Positions 7,760-15,708 of a stretch of 32,031 nt of DNA are shown here, piece by piece (position 1 is the first letter of the stretch; each line of letters opens with the position of its first letter). Source of the stretch: Treponema sp. UBA1233 (GTDB lineage Bacteria > Spirochaetota > Spirochaetia > Treponematales > Treponemataceae). A program made the position numbers and the translations under genes. The stretch is from positions 52,727 through 84,757 of the forward strand of contig DBWR01000071.1 in the NCBI GenBank assembly GCA_002309305.1, read 5' to 3'. The notes beneath the pieces are model-generated. The model ran no database searches, was not told the origin of the DNA, and saw only the letters and a program-made list of their open reading frames with translations.

Positions 7760-8722
7760 ATGAATGGGAGACTGAATAGCGACAGCCACGTAGCGAAACG
7801 GAAAAGTAAGTTTTTGCCTCGTTTGATTTTGACCGTAGTGGTTATTGTCGTTTTGACACTTCTATCTGTCGGCATTTATAAAATCCTTGACAATAAAGTT
7901 CATTCAGAGATATCTGTAAGCTCCCTTTACAAAAATTGGGAAGCCAGAGACTATCAGGCTGTATATGACAGTTCAAATGCAATAATCGAAAAAAACAATC
8001 TGCACAACGCTGCACGCACACTTCATGGGTACAGTTCATTCATGCTCGCTGAGTCAGAGGTAGACAATGCGCGCTCCCAGGAATTATTGGATGAAGCCAT
8101 AATCAACCTGCGTATCGCGATGCAATATGCAAAGGAAGACATGCTTCCACAGATAGACTATATGCTCGGTCGCTGTTATTTTTACAAGGATTATCCTACA
8201 AATGAGCATTATTATGCTGACCTTACGATAAAATATCTCTTGAAATGTCAGGAAGAAGGATTTTATTCCGATGACATTCCTGAATTTCTGGGCTTAAGTT
8301 ATGCAGCCCTTTCTGAGACCCAAAAGAGCATTGATTCCTTTACGTCAGCTCTTCTTGCACGTGAATCCGACACGCTTTTGCTTTCTCTGGCGGAACAATA
8401 CTGCAAGGCCGGGCAGGGGGCCATAGCCAAGCAATACCTCAACAAGGTTATTGTCATGACGGCAAACGATGAGCTTGCATTAAAGAGCCACAATTTGCTT
8501 GCCCAGATTTATATGGATGAAGAAAAATATGATGATGCTGAAAAAGAATTTGAATCAATTTTAGAAAAAGATGAAAATTCTGCTGACGCACACTATGGTC
8601 TTGGTGTATTATATGAAAAACAGGGGGACAATGCAAAAGCTCGTTCCGAATGGAGAAAGTGCCTTAACATTCAACCCCAGCATACAGGCGCCAGACAAAA
8701 AATGGCTGAAAACAGATCGTAA
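7760..8722 (+). CDS. Membrane-anchored TPR-repeat protein
   Basis: A 320-residue protein with a basic N-terminus, one transmembrane helix at about residues 18-40 (LILTVVVIVVLTLL core) and tetratricopeptide repeats over the rest, clearest in DEEKYDDAEKEFESILEKD and HYGLGVLYEKQGDNAKARSEWRKCL. TPRs are protein-binding scaffolds; the bulk would face the periplasm. The open frame extends upstream to 7679, but that part lies inside rnpB. The first ATG past rnpB (7733) has no ribosome site, while ATG 7760 has gggtgg at 7751-7756, so I prefer 7760 with moderate confidence. It sits just before mreB, as in T. pallidum as I recall, suggesting a link to cell shape or wall synthesis. That link is inferred. 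Confidence 0.85.
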   Translation: MNGRLNSDSHVAKRKSKFLPRLILTVVVIVVLTLLSVGIYKILDNKVHSEISVSSLYKNWEARDYQAVYDSSNAIIEKNNLHNAARTLHGYSSFMLAESEVDNARSQELLDEAIINLRIAMQYAKEDMLPQIDYMLGRCYFYKDYPTNEHYYADLTIKYLLKCQEEGFYSDDIPEFLGLSYAALSETQKSIDSFTSALLARESDTLLLSLAEQYCKAGQGAIAKQYLNKVIVMTANDELALKSHNLLAQIYMDEEKYDDAEKEFESILEKDENSADAHYGLGVLYEKQGDNAKARSEWRKCLNIQPQHTGARQKMAENRS

Positions 8723-8743
8723 AAACGGGAGGAAGGAAGATAT

Positions 8744-9781
8744 ATGGGCTTTTTTGACAGTTTTACAACGGACATTGGAATTGATTTGGGTACATGCAAC
8801 ACCTTGATTTACGTCAGGGGACAGGGTATTGTCATCGACGAACCTTCTGTAGTTGCTGTAGAAAAGGGAACCGGTAAGGTAGTTGCCGTAGGTGCAGAAG
8901 CAAAACGCATGCTTTGGAAGACTCCTGGCAATATCGTTGCTATCAGACCTCTTGCAGACGGTGTCATTTCAGACAGTGATTCTACAGAAAAGATGATCAA
9001 GTACTTCCTTTCAAAAATCATACCCCGTCATCATCTTTTCAAGTCAACCCGCATGAAAATCGGAATTCCATCCTGCATTACTCAAGTTGAACGTGATGCC
9101 GTTATGGCTGCTGCCCTCAAGGCTGGAGCAAAGGAAGTTGAAGTCATAGAAGAAAGCCTTGCTGCCGCAATCGGTGCACAAATACCGATTTATGAACCAG
9201 CAGGACACATGGTATGCGATATCGGTGGTGGAACTACAGAAGTTTCCGTCATTTCTTTGGGCGGCATGGTAATTACTAGCTCCATCCGCACTGGTGGCAA
9301 TGAGTTCGACGATGCAATCATGAAGCATGTCAGGGCAGTGCACAACCTTATAATAGGACAGCAGACAGCTGAAAAACTTAAGATTGAAATTGGTAACGCA
9401 ACAGCTGATAAAACCACAGAAAAGATGGAAATCAAGGGTACAGATGCCATTACAGGTCTCCCACGACGTCTTGAAGTGGATTCAGTTGAAGTAAGGGAAG
9501 CCCTTAAGGAGCCTATCACAAAGATAGTCGAAGAAATCAAGAAAACACTCGGACGCACTCCGCCTGAACTGGCAGCAGATATCGTTGAACGCGGCATAGT
9601 AATGACTGGCGGCGGTTCAATGCTTAAGGGACTGCAAAAGCTTATTTCGAAGGAAACCAATGTTCCTGTAATTCTTGTTGAGAAACCGCTTGAATGTGTC
9701 GCCGTAGGTGCAGGACAGGCTTTCGAGCTTTACAAGGACATGTCTTCCAACCGCTCCATTTACGACAATTTGAACGGCTAA
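8744..9781 (+). CDS. mreB: Rod-shape actin homologue MreB
   Basis: A 345-residue bacterial actin that polymerises under the membrane and positions the wall-elongation complex. The nucleotide-binding motifs are intact: DIGIDLGTCNTL (about 10-20), CDIGGGTTEVSVISLGG and MTGGGSMLKGL. The N-terminal MGFFDSF can form the membrane-contacting segment typical of MreB. The length is normal. The start has a strong purine-rich ribosome site (gggaggaagga, 8728-8738). It begins a five-gene operon with mreC after three bases. Confidence 0.98.
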   Translation: MGFFDSFTTDIGIDLGTCNTLIYVRGQGIVIDEPSVVAVEKGTGKVVAVGAEAKRMLWKTPGNIVAIRPLADGVISDSDSTEKMIKYFLSKIIPRHHLFKSTRMKIGIPSCITQVERDAVMAAALKAGAKEVEVIEESLAAAIGAQIPIYEPAGHMVCDIGGGTTEVSVISLGGMVITSSIRTGGNEFDDAIMKHVRAVHNLIIGQQTAEKLKIEIGNATADKTTEKMEIKGTDAITGLPRRLEVDSVEVREALKEPITKIVEEIKKTLGRTPPELAADIVERGIVMTGGGSMLKGLQKLISKETNVPVILVEKPLECVAVGAGQAFELYKDMSSNRSIYDNLNG

Positions 9782-9784
9782 AAT

Positions 9785-10714
9785 ATGAAAAAAGCATTTC
9801 GTATTACGCTGCCTGATGCTGTATTTATCGTCTTGCTTTTAATAAGCGGAATCATTCTGGGACTTTCCACAGGTGGATTTATCGTAAATTTTAAACAAGT
9901 CGGCTTCTCTGTTTTCTCAACCCTGCAGAAGGGTGTAGGAACTGTATCCAATTTTGTTTCTGATAAAGTTGAATCCGTTCAAGACATGTTCACAATGAAA
10001 AAAGAATATGCCGAACTCAAGGAAAAGCTCAAAGATTACGAATACCTCAAGCGAAACAACGTTGAAATCCGGGAAGAAAACCAAAAATTAAAGACACAGC
10101 TGGATTTTGCCACATCACTGGATTATAAGAATATTGCAGCTCAAATCATAGGACGAGATCCAAACAGCCTGTATTCCGGCATCACCATAGATAAGGGTGT
10201 AAAAAGTGGCGTCAAAAAGGGAATGCCGGTAATAGCCATTCAAGACGGTAATGTTGGTGTTGTGGGTAAAATCGTCATCGTAGGCATGGATACCTCCCTG
10301 ATAATGCCCATTTACGATACAAAATGCAATATTTCGGCACGCATAAAGACTACCCGTGAATTGGGAATAGTTTCAGGCAACGGCTCTGAAGAAAAGCCCC
10401 TTTCCATGAGCTACATAAGCAAAAGATCTCAGGGAAAGCTTCAAAACGGAGATGTTGTAGTAACTTCCGGAGAAAACGGCAACTATATGCGCGACATACC
10501 AATCGGTTCAATTTCATACATTCAGGCGCTTGACTATGATTCATCCCTTAGCCTTGATATTGTTCCGATAATTGATTTCTCCAGGCTTGAGATGGTTTTG
10601 ATCGTAGACCAGACAATGGGTAACGACCGTATAGCCGATTCAGATAAAGATTCAATTCCAGAGCCAATTCAAGATGATTCTCAGGGTACAGATTCAGAGG
10701 AGGCAGAACAGTGA
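9785..10714 (+). CDS. mreC: Cell-shape protein MreC
   Basis: A 309-residue bitopic membrane protein of the elongasome. A transmembrane helix lies at about residues 11-32. A coiled coil follows at about 70-103 (KKEYAELKEKLKDYEYLKRN), then the beta-rich MreC core with AAQIIGRDPNSLYSGITIDKG and GMPVIAIQDGNVGVVGKI. It links MreB in the cytoplasm to PBP2 in the periplasm. The C-terminal 30 residues are acidic and disordered. The start is three bases after mreB; the stop overlaps the mreD GTG start (GTGA). Confidence 0.96.
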   Translation: MKKAFRITLPDAVFIVLLLISGIILGLSTGGFIVNFKQVGFSVFSTLQKGVGTVSNFVSDKVESVQDMFTMKKEYAELKEKLKDYEYLKRNNVEIREENQKLKTQLDFATSLDYKNIAAQIIGRDPNSLYSGITIDKGVKSGVKKGMPVIAIQDGNVGVVGKIVIVGMDTSLIMPIYDTKCNISARIKTTRELGIVSGNGSEEKPLSMSYISKRSQGKLQNGDVVVTSGENGNYMRDIPIGSISYIQALDYDSSLSLDIVPIIDFSRLEMVLIVDQTMGNDRIADSDKDSIPEPIQDDSQGTDSEEAEQ

Positions 10715-11220
10715 TTTTCGCTTATTTGCTCAGTACATTCATCCTTCTGGTTTCTACGCTCGTTCAGGCAGCGATTCTCTCAAACATCACGCTTTTGCCA
10801 GCTGTTCCTGATTTATGCCTTATTTGTGTGCTTTATTTTTCACTGCATAACGGCAAACTCTTTGGCGAGACAAACGGCTTTCTTTCCGGTATTTTCCTGG
10901 ACTTTTTAAGTGCGGGTCCTTTGGGACTCAACTGCCTGATGAGGACCATAATCGGTTATGTAGGGGGAATCTTCAACAAGACAATCAATACGGAAGGATT
11001 TTTTATTCCCGTTCTTCTTGGAGCCTGTGCTACATTTCTTAAAGTCATCATCACATGGCTTTTATCATTCCTTTTTCCGAATTCAATCATCGCATACAAT
11101 CCATTTACCATACTTTTCGTATTTGAGATTGCCATAAACAGTTTGCTTACACCCATTGTGTTCAAGATTTTGGGACTTTTCAGCAAGACATTGGTTTTGA
11201 AACCGGAGAATGTTTTATAG
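10711..11220 (+). CDS. mreD: Cell-shape membrane protein MreD
   Basis: A 169-residue polytopic membrane protein with about five hydrophobic helices spanning nearly its whole length, the expected size and profile for MreD. It is the membrane partner of MreC in the elongasome. The GTG start overlaps the mreC stop by four bases and is served by gaggagg at 10699-10705 inside mreC. Primary sequence is weakly conserved in this family, so the name rests on hydropathy, size and position between mreC and mrdA. Confidence 0.92.
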   Translation: MIFAYLLSTFILLVSTLVQAAILSNITLLPAVPDLCLICVLYFSLHNGKLFGETNGFLSGIFLDFLSAGPLGLNCLMRTIIGYVGGIFNKTINTEGFFIPVLLGACATFLKVIITWLLSFLFPNSIIAYNPFTILFVFEIAINSLLTPIVFKILGLFSKTLVLKPENVL

Positions 11221-13111
11221 TATGAAGGCTACGTTTTTCCAAATCAGCGAAGATGTTTCAGATAAAAAGAATTTTCGACTGTTTGTGATTTTTGGCATCA
11301 TAGTTATTTCTTTTGCACTTTACCTGCTCAAACTGTTTTCCATGCAGATTGTTGAGGGATCTTATTACAGCAACAGGGCCGTCGCCCGTAAAAACTACGT
11401 CACTGTACTGGATGCCAAACGTGGAGAAATATTCGACTGTCATGTTGATGAGGAAAATGTCCAGCCTCTTGTAACCAATACAGACGCATTTGCCGTAGAA
11501 CTCATTCCGGGAGAAATTCCCGAAGGTGAATATGATACCGTAGCCGCCAAGCTTGCAGATTATCTTGGCATATCAAAGGCAATCATAGACCAGCAGACTA
11601 CCGGCAAACGGAAATCAAATGAGCCTATACAGATAAAGATTAACGTTCCCCTTACCAGCATCAGCAATATTGCAGAAAACATAGTTGAATTGCCCGGCGT
11701 TTCATGGAAAAACAAACCAATACGAACTTATAACGAATCTGGTTCGATCAGCCATCTTTTGGGCTATGTCGGTAAAATATCAGATGAGGAATACAAACTC
11801 TACAAAAACGAAGGATATACAAACAATTCAATCATTGGAAGAGCCGGAATAGAAAGGCAGTATGACAAGCAGCTGCAGGGAATTCCTGGTTCAGAAAGCC
11901 GTACTCGAGACGCCCAGATGCGCTTTACGGATGACGCACCTGAAATTGTACCCCCAAAAATGGGTAACAGCCTAGTACTTACAGTAGATACAAGGATACA
12001 GAAGCTTGCAGAAGAAACTCTTGGAGAAAGGGTAGGAGCTATAGTCGTCCTAAAGCCTGCCACCGGTGAAGTTCTTGCCATGGTTTCATATCCTTATTAT
12101 GATTCAAATCTGTTTTCATCTGAAAACTATTCAAACGAATACGCACGACTTCTTGAAACACCGAATAATCCGCTCTTAAATCGTGCCATAAATGCAGCTT
12201 ATCCTCCGGCATCAACATTTAAGACAATTATGACAACTGCCGTACTATCTGAGAAGAAAATTTCTCCTGACAAGGCAATTGAATGTACTGGAGAAATATT
12301 TCATGGCGGCATTACATTCCACTGCCATAAAAAGGCCCCGGGACACGGCTGGCTAGACTTGAAAAATGGTCTGGCTCAATCCTGCGACGTTTATTTCTGG
12401 ATAATTGGTCGTGATTATCTTGGTGTTGACCTTATTGCCCAATATGCAATGGAATTTGGTTTCGGTCAAAGCCTTGAGATAGACTTGCCCGGCCAATCAA
12501 CAGGTTTTGTCCCAACGGCACAGTGGATGTCAAGGGAAAAGAACCGCAGATGGACCGATGGTGATACAATGAACATGTCAATCGGTCAGGGATACACAAC
12601 CGCAACCCCGATGCATGTAGCAAACATGATGGCAATGGTATGCAATAGCGGTGTCATTTATAAACCACATCTCCTCAAGGAAATTCGTGATTCCGGAACC
12701 GGAAAAGTAATAGAAACTGTCAAACCAGAGGTTTTGCATGAGTCAACCGTTTCCAAATCCGTATGGAGAACAGTACAGAATGATTTGAGGTACACCATTA
12801 CTGATGGTACAGCTGTGTATCCTATGGGCAACAAACTCGTTAAAATTGCGGGAAAAACGGGTACAGCTGAAACAGGACGTTATACTGACAGATGGCATTC
12901 ATGGATGGTGGCTTATGCACCATTTGATGCACCAGTTGAAGAACAGATAGTAGTCGCAACTATCGTAGAGGATGTTAATGATTGGGAGTGGTGGTCTCCC
13001 TATGCAACAAATATAGTTATTCAGGGTATTTTCGCCAACCAGACCTATGACGAGGCAATGAAAACCCTTGGATTTAGTTATCTGAAAAAGCAGGTTGGAA
13101 GACAGGACTAA
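11210..13111 (+). CDS. mrdA: Penicillin-binding protein 2 (elongation transpeptidase)
   Basis: A 633-residue class B penicillin-binding protein that cross-links peptidoglycan during cell elongation, paired with RodA. A transmembrane helix spans about residues 23-42. The pedestal domain carries RGEIFD and HLLGYVGKIS. The transpeptidase domain has the active-site Ser335-x-x-Lys338 (ASTFK), the second motif Ser-Cys-Asp (QSCDVYF) and Lys549-Thr-Gly (GKTGTAE). The start is uncertain. ATG 11210 overlaps mreD by 11 bases but its GGAG is only one base away; ATG 11222 lies 13 bases from the same GGAG. The difference is four residues. The stop overlaps rodA (TAATG). Confidence 0.96.
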   Translation: MFYSMKATFFQISEDVSDKKNFRLFVIFGIIVISFALYLLKLFSMQIVEGSYYSNRAVARKNYVTVLDAKRGEIFDCHVDEENVQPLVTNTDAFAVELIPGEIPEGEYDTVAAKLADYLGISKAIIDQQTTGKRKSNEPIQIKINVPLTSISNIAENIVELPGVSWKNKPIRTYNESGSISHLLGYVGKISDEEYKLYKNEGYTNNSIIGRAGIERQYDKQLQGIPGSESRTRDAQMRFTDDAPEIVPPKMGNSLVLTVDTRIQKLAEETLGERVGAIVVLKPATGEVLAMVSYPYYDSNLFSSENYSNEYARLLETPNNPLLNRAINAAYPPASTFKTIMTTAVLSEKKISPDKAIECTGEIFHGGITFHCHKKAPGHGWLDLKNGLAQSCDVYFWIIGRDYLGVDLIAQYAMEFGFGQSLEIDLPGQSTGFVPTAQWMSREKNRRWTDGDTMNMSIGQGYTTATPMHVANMMAMVCNSGVIYKPHLLKEIRDSGTGKVIETVKPEVLHESTVSKSVWRTVQNDLRYTITDGTAVYPMGNKLVKIAGKTGTAETGRYTDRWHSWMVAYAPFDAPVEEQIVVATIVEDVNDWEWWSPYATNIVIQGIFANQTYDEAMKTLGFSYLKKQVGRQD

Positions 13112-14448
13112 TGAAGGTTAAATTTTTTCAACGATTTGATTATTTTATATTGGTATGCGTAGTAATCCTAAGTACATTGGGTCTGGCATTCATTTATTCT
13201 TCTGCAATCGATTCTAACGGCATACTGCAAAATTCTGACTATAAACGGCAGGCAATTTGGTGCATAACAGGATTGGTTTTGATGATTGCTTCCGCCATAT
13301 TCGATTACCGACTGTTTAAGCGTTATGCCATACCAATTGGAATAATACTTTTTGTTTCACTCATTGCAACAAATTTTTTCGGTAAAACTGTAAATGGTGC
13401 AAAAAGCTGGTTGGGTTTCTATGGACTTGGAATTCAGCCATCTGAACCTGGAAAAATTCTGTTCGTTATTTTTCTTGCATGGTATCTTGAGCGTTCAGAA
13501 AAGGAAAATCCCCTTAAGAGATTCCTTATTGCGCTTGGTTTCACTCTGGTACCAATTGGTTTAATCCTCCTTCAGCCAGACTTTGGAACAGCCTTGGTTT
13601 ACTTTCCTATTTTTATCGTCATGTGCTTTATAGCTGGAGTTCCGCTCCGTTATTTGATGGCTGTATTGTGTACGGGAATAATAGCCATAGTTTTAATCAT
13701 GTTCCGACTCTGGGAAATATACATATATCAAAGACCAATATTTATAGCAGATTTGCTCAGCAACAAAATATCTGTGCTTGTAATATCACTTGCCCTCATT
13801 ACTGCCATAATTCTTTCTTTAATTGGATATCGTTATACTAAAAAGAAATACTTTTATTGGATTGTATATGTTTGCGCAATAGTTTTCGTTTCCTATACAT
13901 TGGCTTTTGCAGGCATGAAGGTAATGACAAGGGAAAACGACAAACACCTTCGCAACAGATTTTTAGTATACCTGGATGATTCCTATGATCCCAGGGGAGC
14001 AGGGTACAATGTCAATAATGCAAAGGACGCCATTGGTTCTGGAGGCATGTTTGGACAGGGATATAAGCTTGGATCCCAAAGTCACTTGAAATTCGTCCCT
14101 GAACAGAGTACAGACTTCATATTCAGTATTTTGACAGAAGAAGCCGGATTTATAGGAGGACTTGCAGTATTCATCTGCTTCTTGATAATCCTCCTCCGAA
14201 TAGTCATAGCTGCCAGAAGCACAAGCAATCTATTTGGTTCCTATATATGCTCCGGCATACTTGGAATGGTTTTCTTTCATTTCCTTGTCAATATTGGCAT
14301 GGATATTGGTTTAATGCCTGTCATGGGTATTCCTTTGCCATTTGTCTCCTATGGAGGATCAGCATACGTTACAAATTGCGTTGCCATGGGGCTTGTTATG
14401 TCTGTAGCTTCCAGAAAGCTTGATTTCGGTATTATGAACTCTCTCTAG
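13111..14448 (+). CDS. rodA: SEDS peptidoglycan glycosyltransferase RodA
   Basis: A 445-residue polytopic membrane protein of the SEDS family, which polymerises lipid II into glycan strands with PBP2. Hallmarks are IQPSEPGKILFVIFLAWYLE, LLQPDFGTALVY with the essential Asp, and FVSYGGSAY near the C-terminus. It is about 75 residues longer than E. coli RodA; the excess lies around residues 205-285, where an extra hydrophobic pair and the KKKYFYW loop precede the large extracellular loop. It is the last gene of the mre operon, and I see no convincing terminator after it. Confidence 0.96.
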   Translation: MKVKFFQRFDYFILVCVVILSTLGLAFIYSSAIDSNGILQNSDYKRQAIWCITGLVLMIASAIFDYRLFKRYAIPIGIILFVSLIATNFFGKTVNGAKSWLGFYGLGIQPSEPGKILFVIFLAWYLERSEKENPLKRFLIALGFTLVPIGLILLQPDFGTALVYFPIFIVMCFIAGVPLRYLMAVLCTGIIAIVLIMFRLWEIYIYQRPIFIADLLSNKISVLVISLALITAIILSLIGYRYTKKKYFYWIVYVCAIVFVSYTLAFAGMKVMTRENDKHLRNRFLVYLDDSYDPRGAGYNVNNAKDAIGSGGMFGQGYKLGSQSHLKFVPEQSTDFIFSILTEEAGFIGGLAVFICFLIILLRIVIAARSTSNLFGSYICSGILGMVFFHFLVNIGMDIGLMPVMGIPLPFVSYGGSAYVTNCVAMGLVMSVASRKLDFGIMNSL

Positions 14449-14561
14449 GCAATTAGGACTTGTATATCAGGCTGGTTGTTTTGAGGGGGGTATAAAAACA
14501 CCATTATTTAGTAGACAGAATATACATTATAATCAGTCATTCGAATATCAGGCTGATACTG

Positions 14562-15467
14562 TCATTTTAGGTTTATATATCTAAAAGTTTCTCCATCCCA
14601 ATAGTATTCACTTAGCTTTTCAGATTTGTAAGTGATATGCAGGTTGTAATCAATTTCACCATCTTTGGTATAAACTAAAATCTCTTTGGAATTATTCTGT
14701 TCTAATAGCGGGATATCGTTCCATTCATTGTTGTATACATCATAGGATTTGTTCGGGAAATAGATGACCTGATTTCGAGCAAAAGGAATTTCCACGCAGG
14801 TATCCATATAACATATTTCAGTAAGCATCTTTTCGTCAGTTAAAAAACATACGCTGCAGTTTGTAAGGCTACCGGCTCCATAACCCATTTTTTTAATAAA
14901 TAATACAATGGGTTTATTACCAAAAACTCCGGAATTCTGTTCAACTTGAATTTCGGTGCAAGGAAATGAAGATATGCCATGACTTAACAAGGAAATACCT
15001 GTTAGTTTTTTTACAGTCGCGCCTCTAACCAAAAGTATTTCCTCATCTATATATTCACCTGAATCAAGACCACAGCAACCGTCATCATGCTCCTCAAACA
15101 AAAACTGGCACGCTATGTAATCATATCTTGCATAGCCGTTCCTCAGGTCACATTCGCCATATACTGATGTCATCCAGCGTCCTAGAATATAGCCTTCTCC
15201 CATATAACAGCTTATTTTATACCAATGCGACCATGCACCTTCAACATACATTTCTTCACTGCATCTTTCCTCAACATCTACAATAGTTCCAGCATTGACC
15301 TGAAACAGTTTTTTTGCATCTGTAGAACAATCTGCACGCACATTTATTTTGTTGTCAACAATAAGACATTTGCTTCCTCTTGAGATCATCCCGTCATGAT
15401 AAATCTTGTTCGCATAGAGATTGGCGAGTAAAAAGATGTTAAGCAAAAGAAATATAACTTTTTTCAT
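14562..15467 (-). CDS. Secreted SH3b-domain protein of unknown function
   Basis: A 301-residue protein with a clear signal peptide (MKKVIFLLLNIFLLANLYA). A bacterial SH3 (SH3b) domain covers about residues 30-100: NKINVRADCSTDAKKLFQVN, then WYKISCYMGEGYILGRW. SH3b domains often bind peptidoglycan or peptides. The remaining 200 residues match nothing I recognise; they contain several Cys residues (for example DGCCGLDSG) and many aromatic residues. The start is supported by AAGGAGA seven-base complementarity at 15472-15478. The gene is visibly AT-richer than the operons on both sides and stands alone, between two conserved operons and on the flagellar strand. That could mean a recent insertion or a fast-evolving treponemal gene. 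Confidence 0.75.
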   Translation of the reverse strand: MKKVIFLLLNIFLLANLYANKIYHDGMISRGSKCLIVDNKINVRADCSTDAKKLFQVNAGTIVDVEERCSEEMYVEGAWSHWYKISCYMGEGYILGRWMTSVYGECDLRNGYARYDYIACQFLFEEHDDGCCGLDSGEYIDEEILLVRGATVKKLTGISLLSHGISSFPCTEIQVEQNSGVFGNKPIVLFIKKMGYGAGSLTNCSVCFLTDEKMLTEICYMDTCVEIPFARNQVIYFPNKSYDVYNNEWNDIPLLEQNNSKEILVYTKDGEIDYNLHITYKSEKLSEYYWDGETFRYINLK

Positions 15468-15489
15468 TTTTTCTCCTTAAACTTTTTTT

Positions 15490-15495
15490 ATTATA
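15490..15495 (-). promoter_or_regulatory. Possible -10 element for the SH3b gene
   Basis: On the minus strand gggTATAATaaa lies 23 bases before the start codon, just ahead of the ribosome site. No acceptable -35 was found at 16-18 bases, so this is a partial promoter call only. Confidence 0.35.
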
Positions 15496-15566
15496 CCCTT
15501 TTTTTGTCTTTTACCTTGTTTATATCTTGTTTTTATTATGATAATTCTAATAATAAAATTATCTAG

Positions 15567-15601
15567 AAAAAAAAGACCGGACAAGTTTTTCTTATCCGGT
15601 C
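15567..15601 (-). terminator. Rho-independent terminator of the flbB-fliK-flgD-flgE operon
   Basis: Read on the minus strand, gaccggataag pairs with cttgtccggtc (plus positions 15591-15601 and 15575-15585), an 11-pair stem with one G-U and a five-base loop. Eight T follow (A run at 15567-15574 on the plus strand). It lies about 108 bases past the flgE stop. Confidence 0.88.
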
Positions 15602-15708
15602 CCAAGGAATTGGAGTGTTACTATAATGAATATCCGTTACTTATCGCAATTTAACGGTATTATTAGAGCCCCTTTTGTATGGAGAATTACATCAGGGGCA
15701 AAGTATTA

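Noticed and set aside
14512..14533. TAGACA followed by TATAAT on the plus strand
   Set aside because: The spacing is only 10 bases and there is no gene downstream on that strand.
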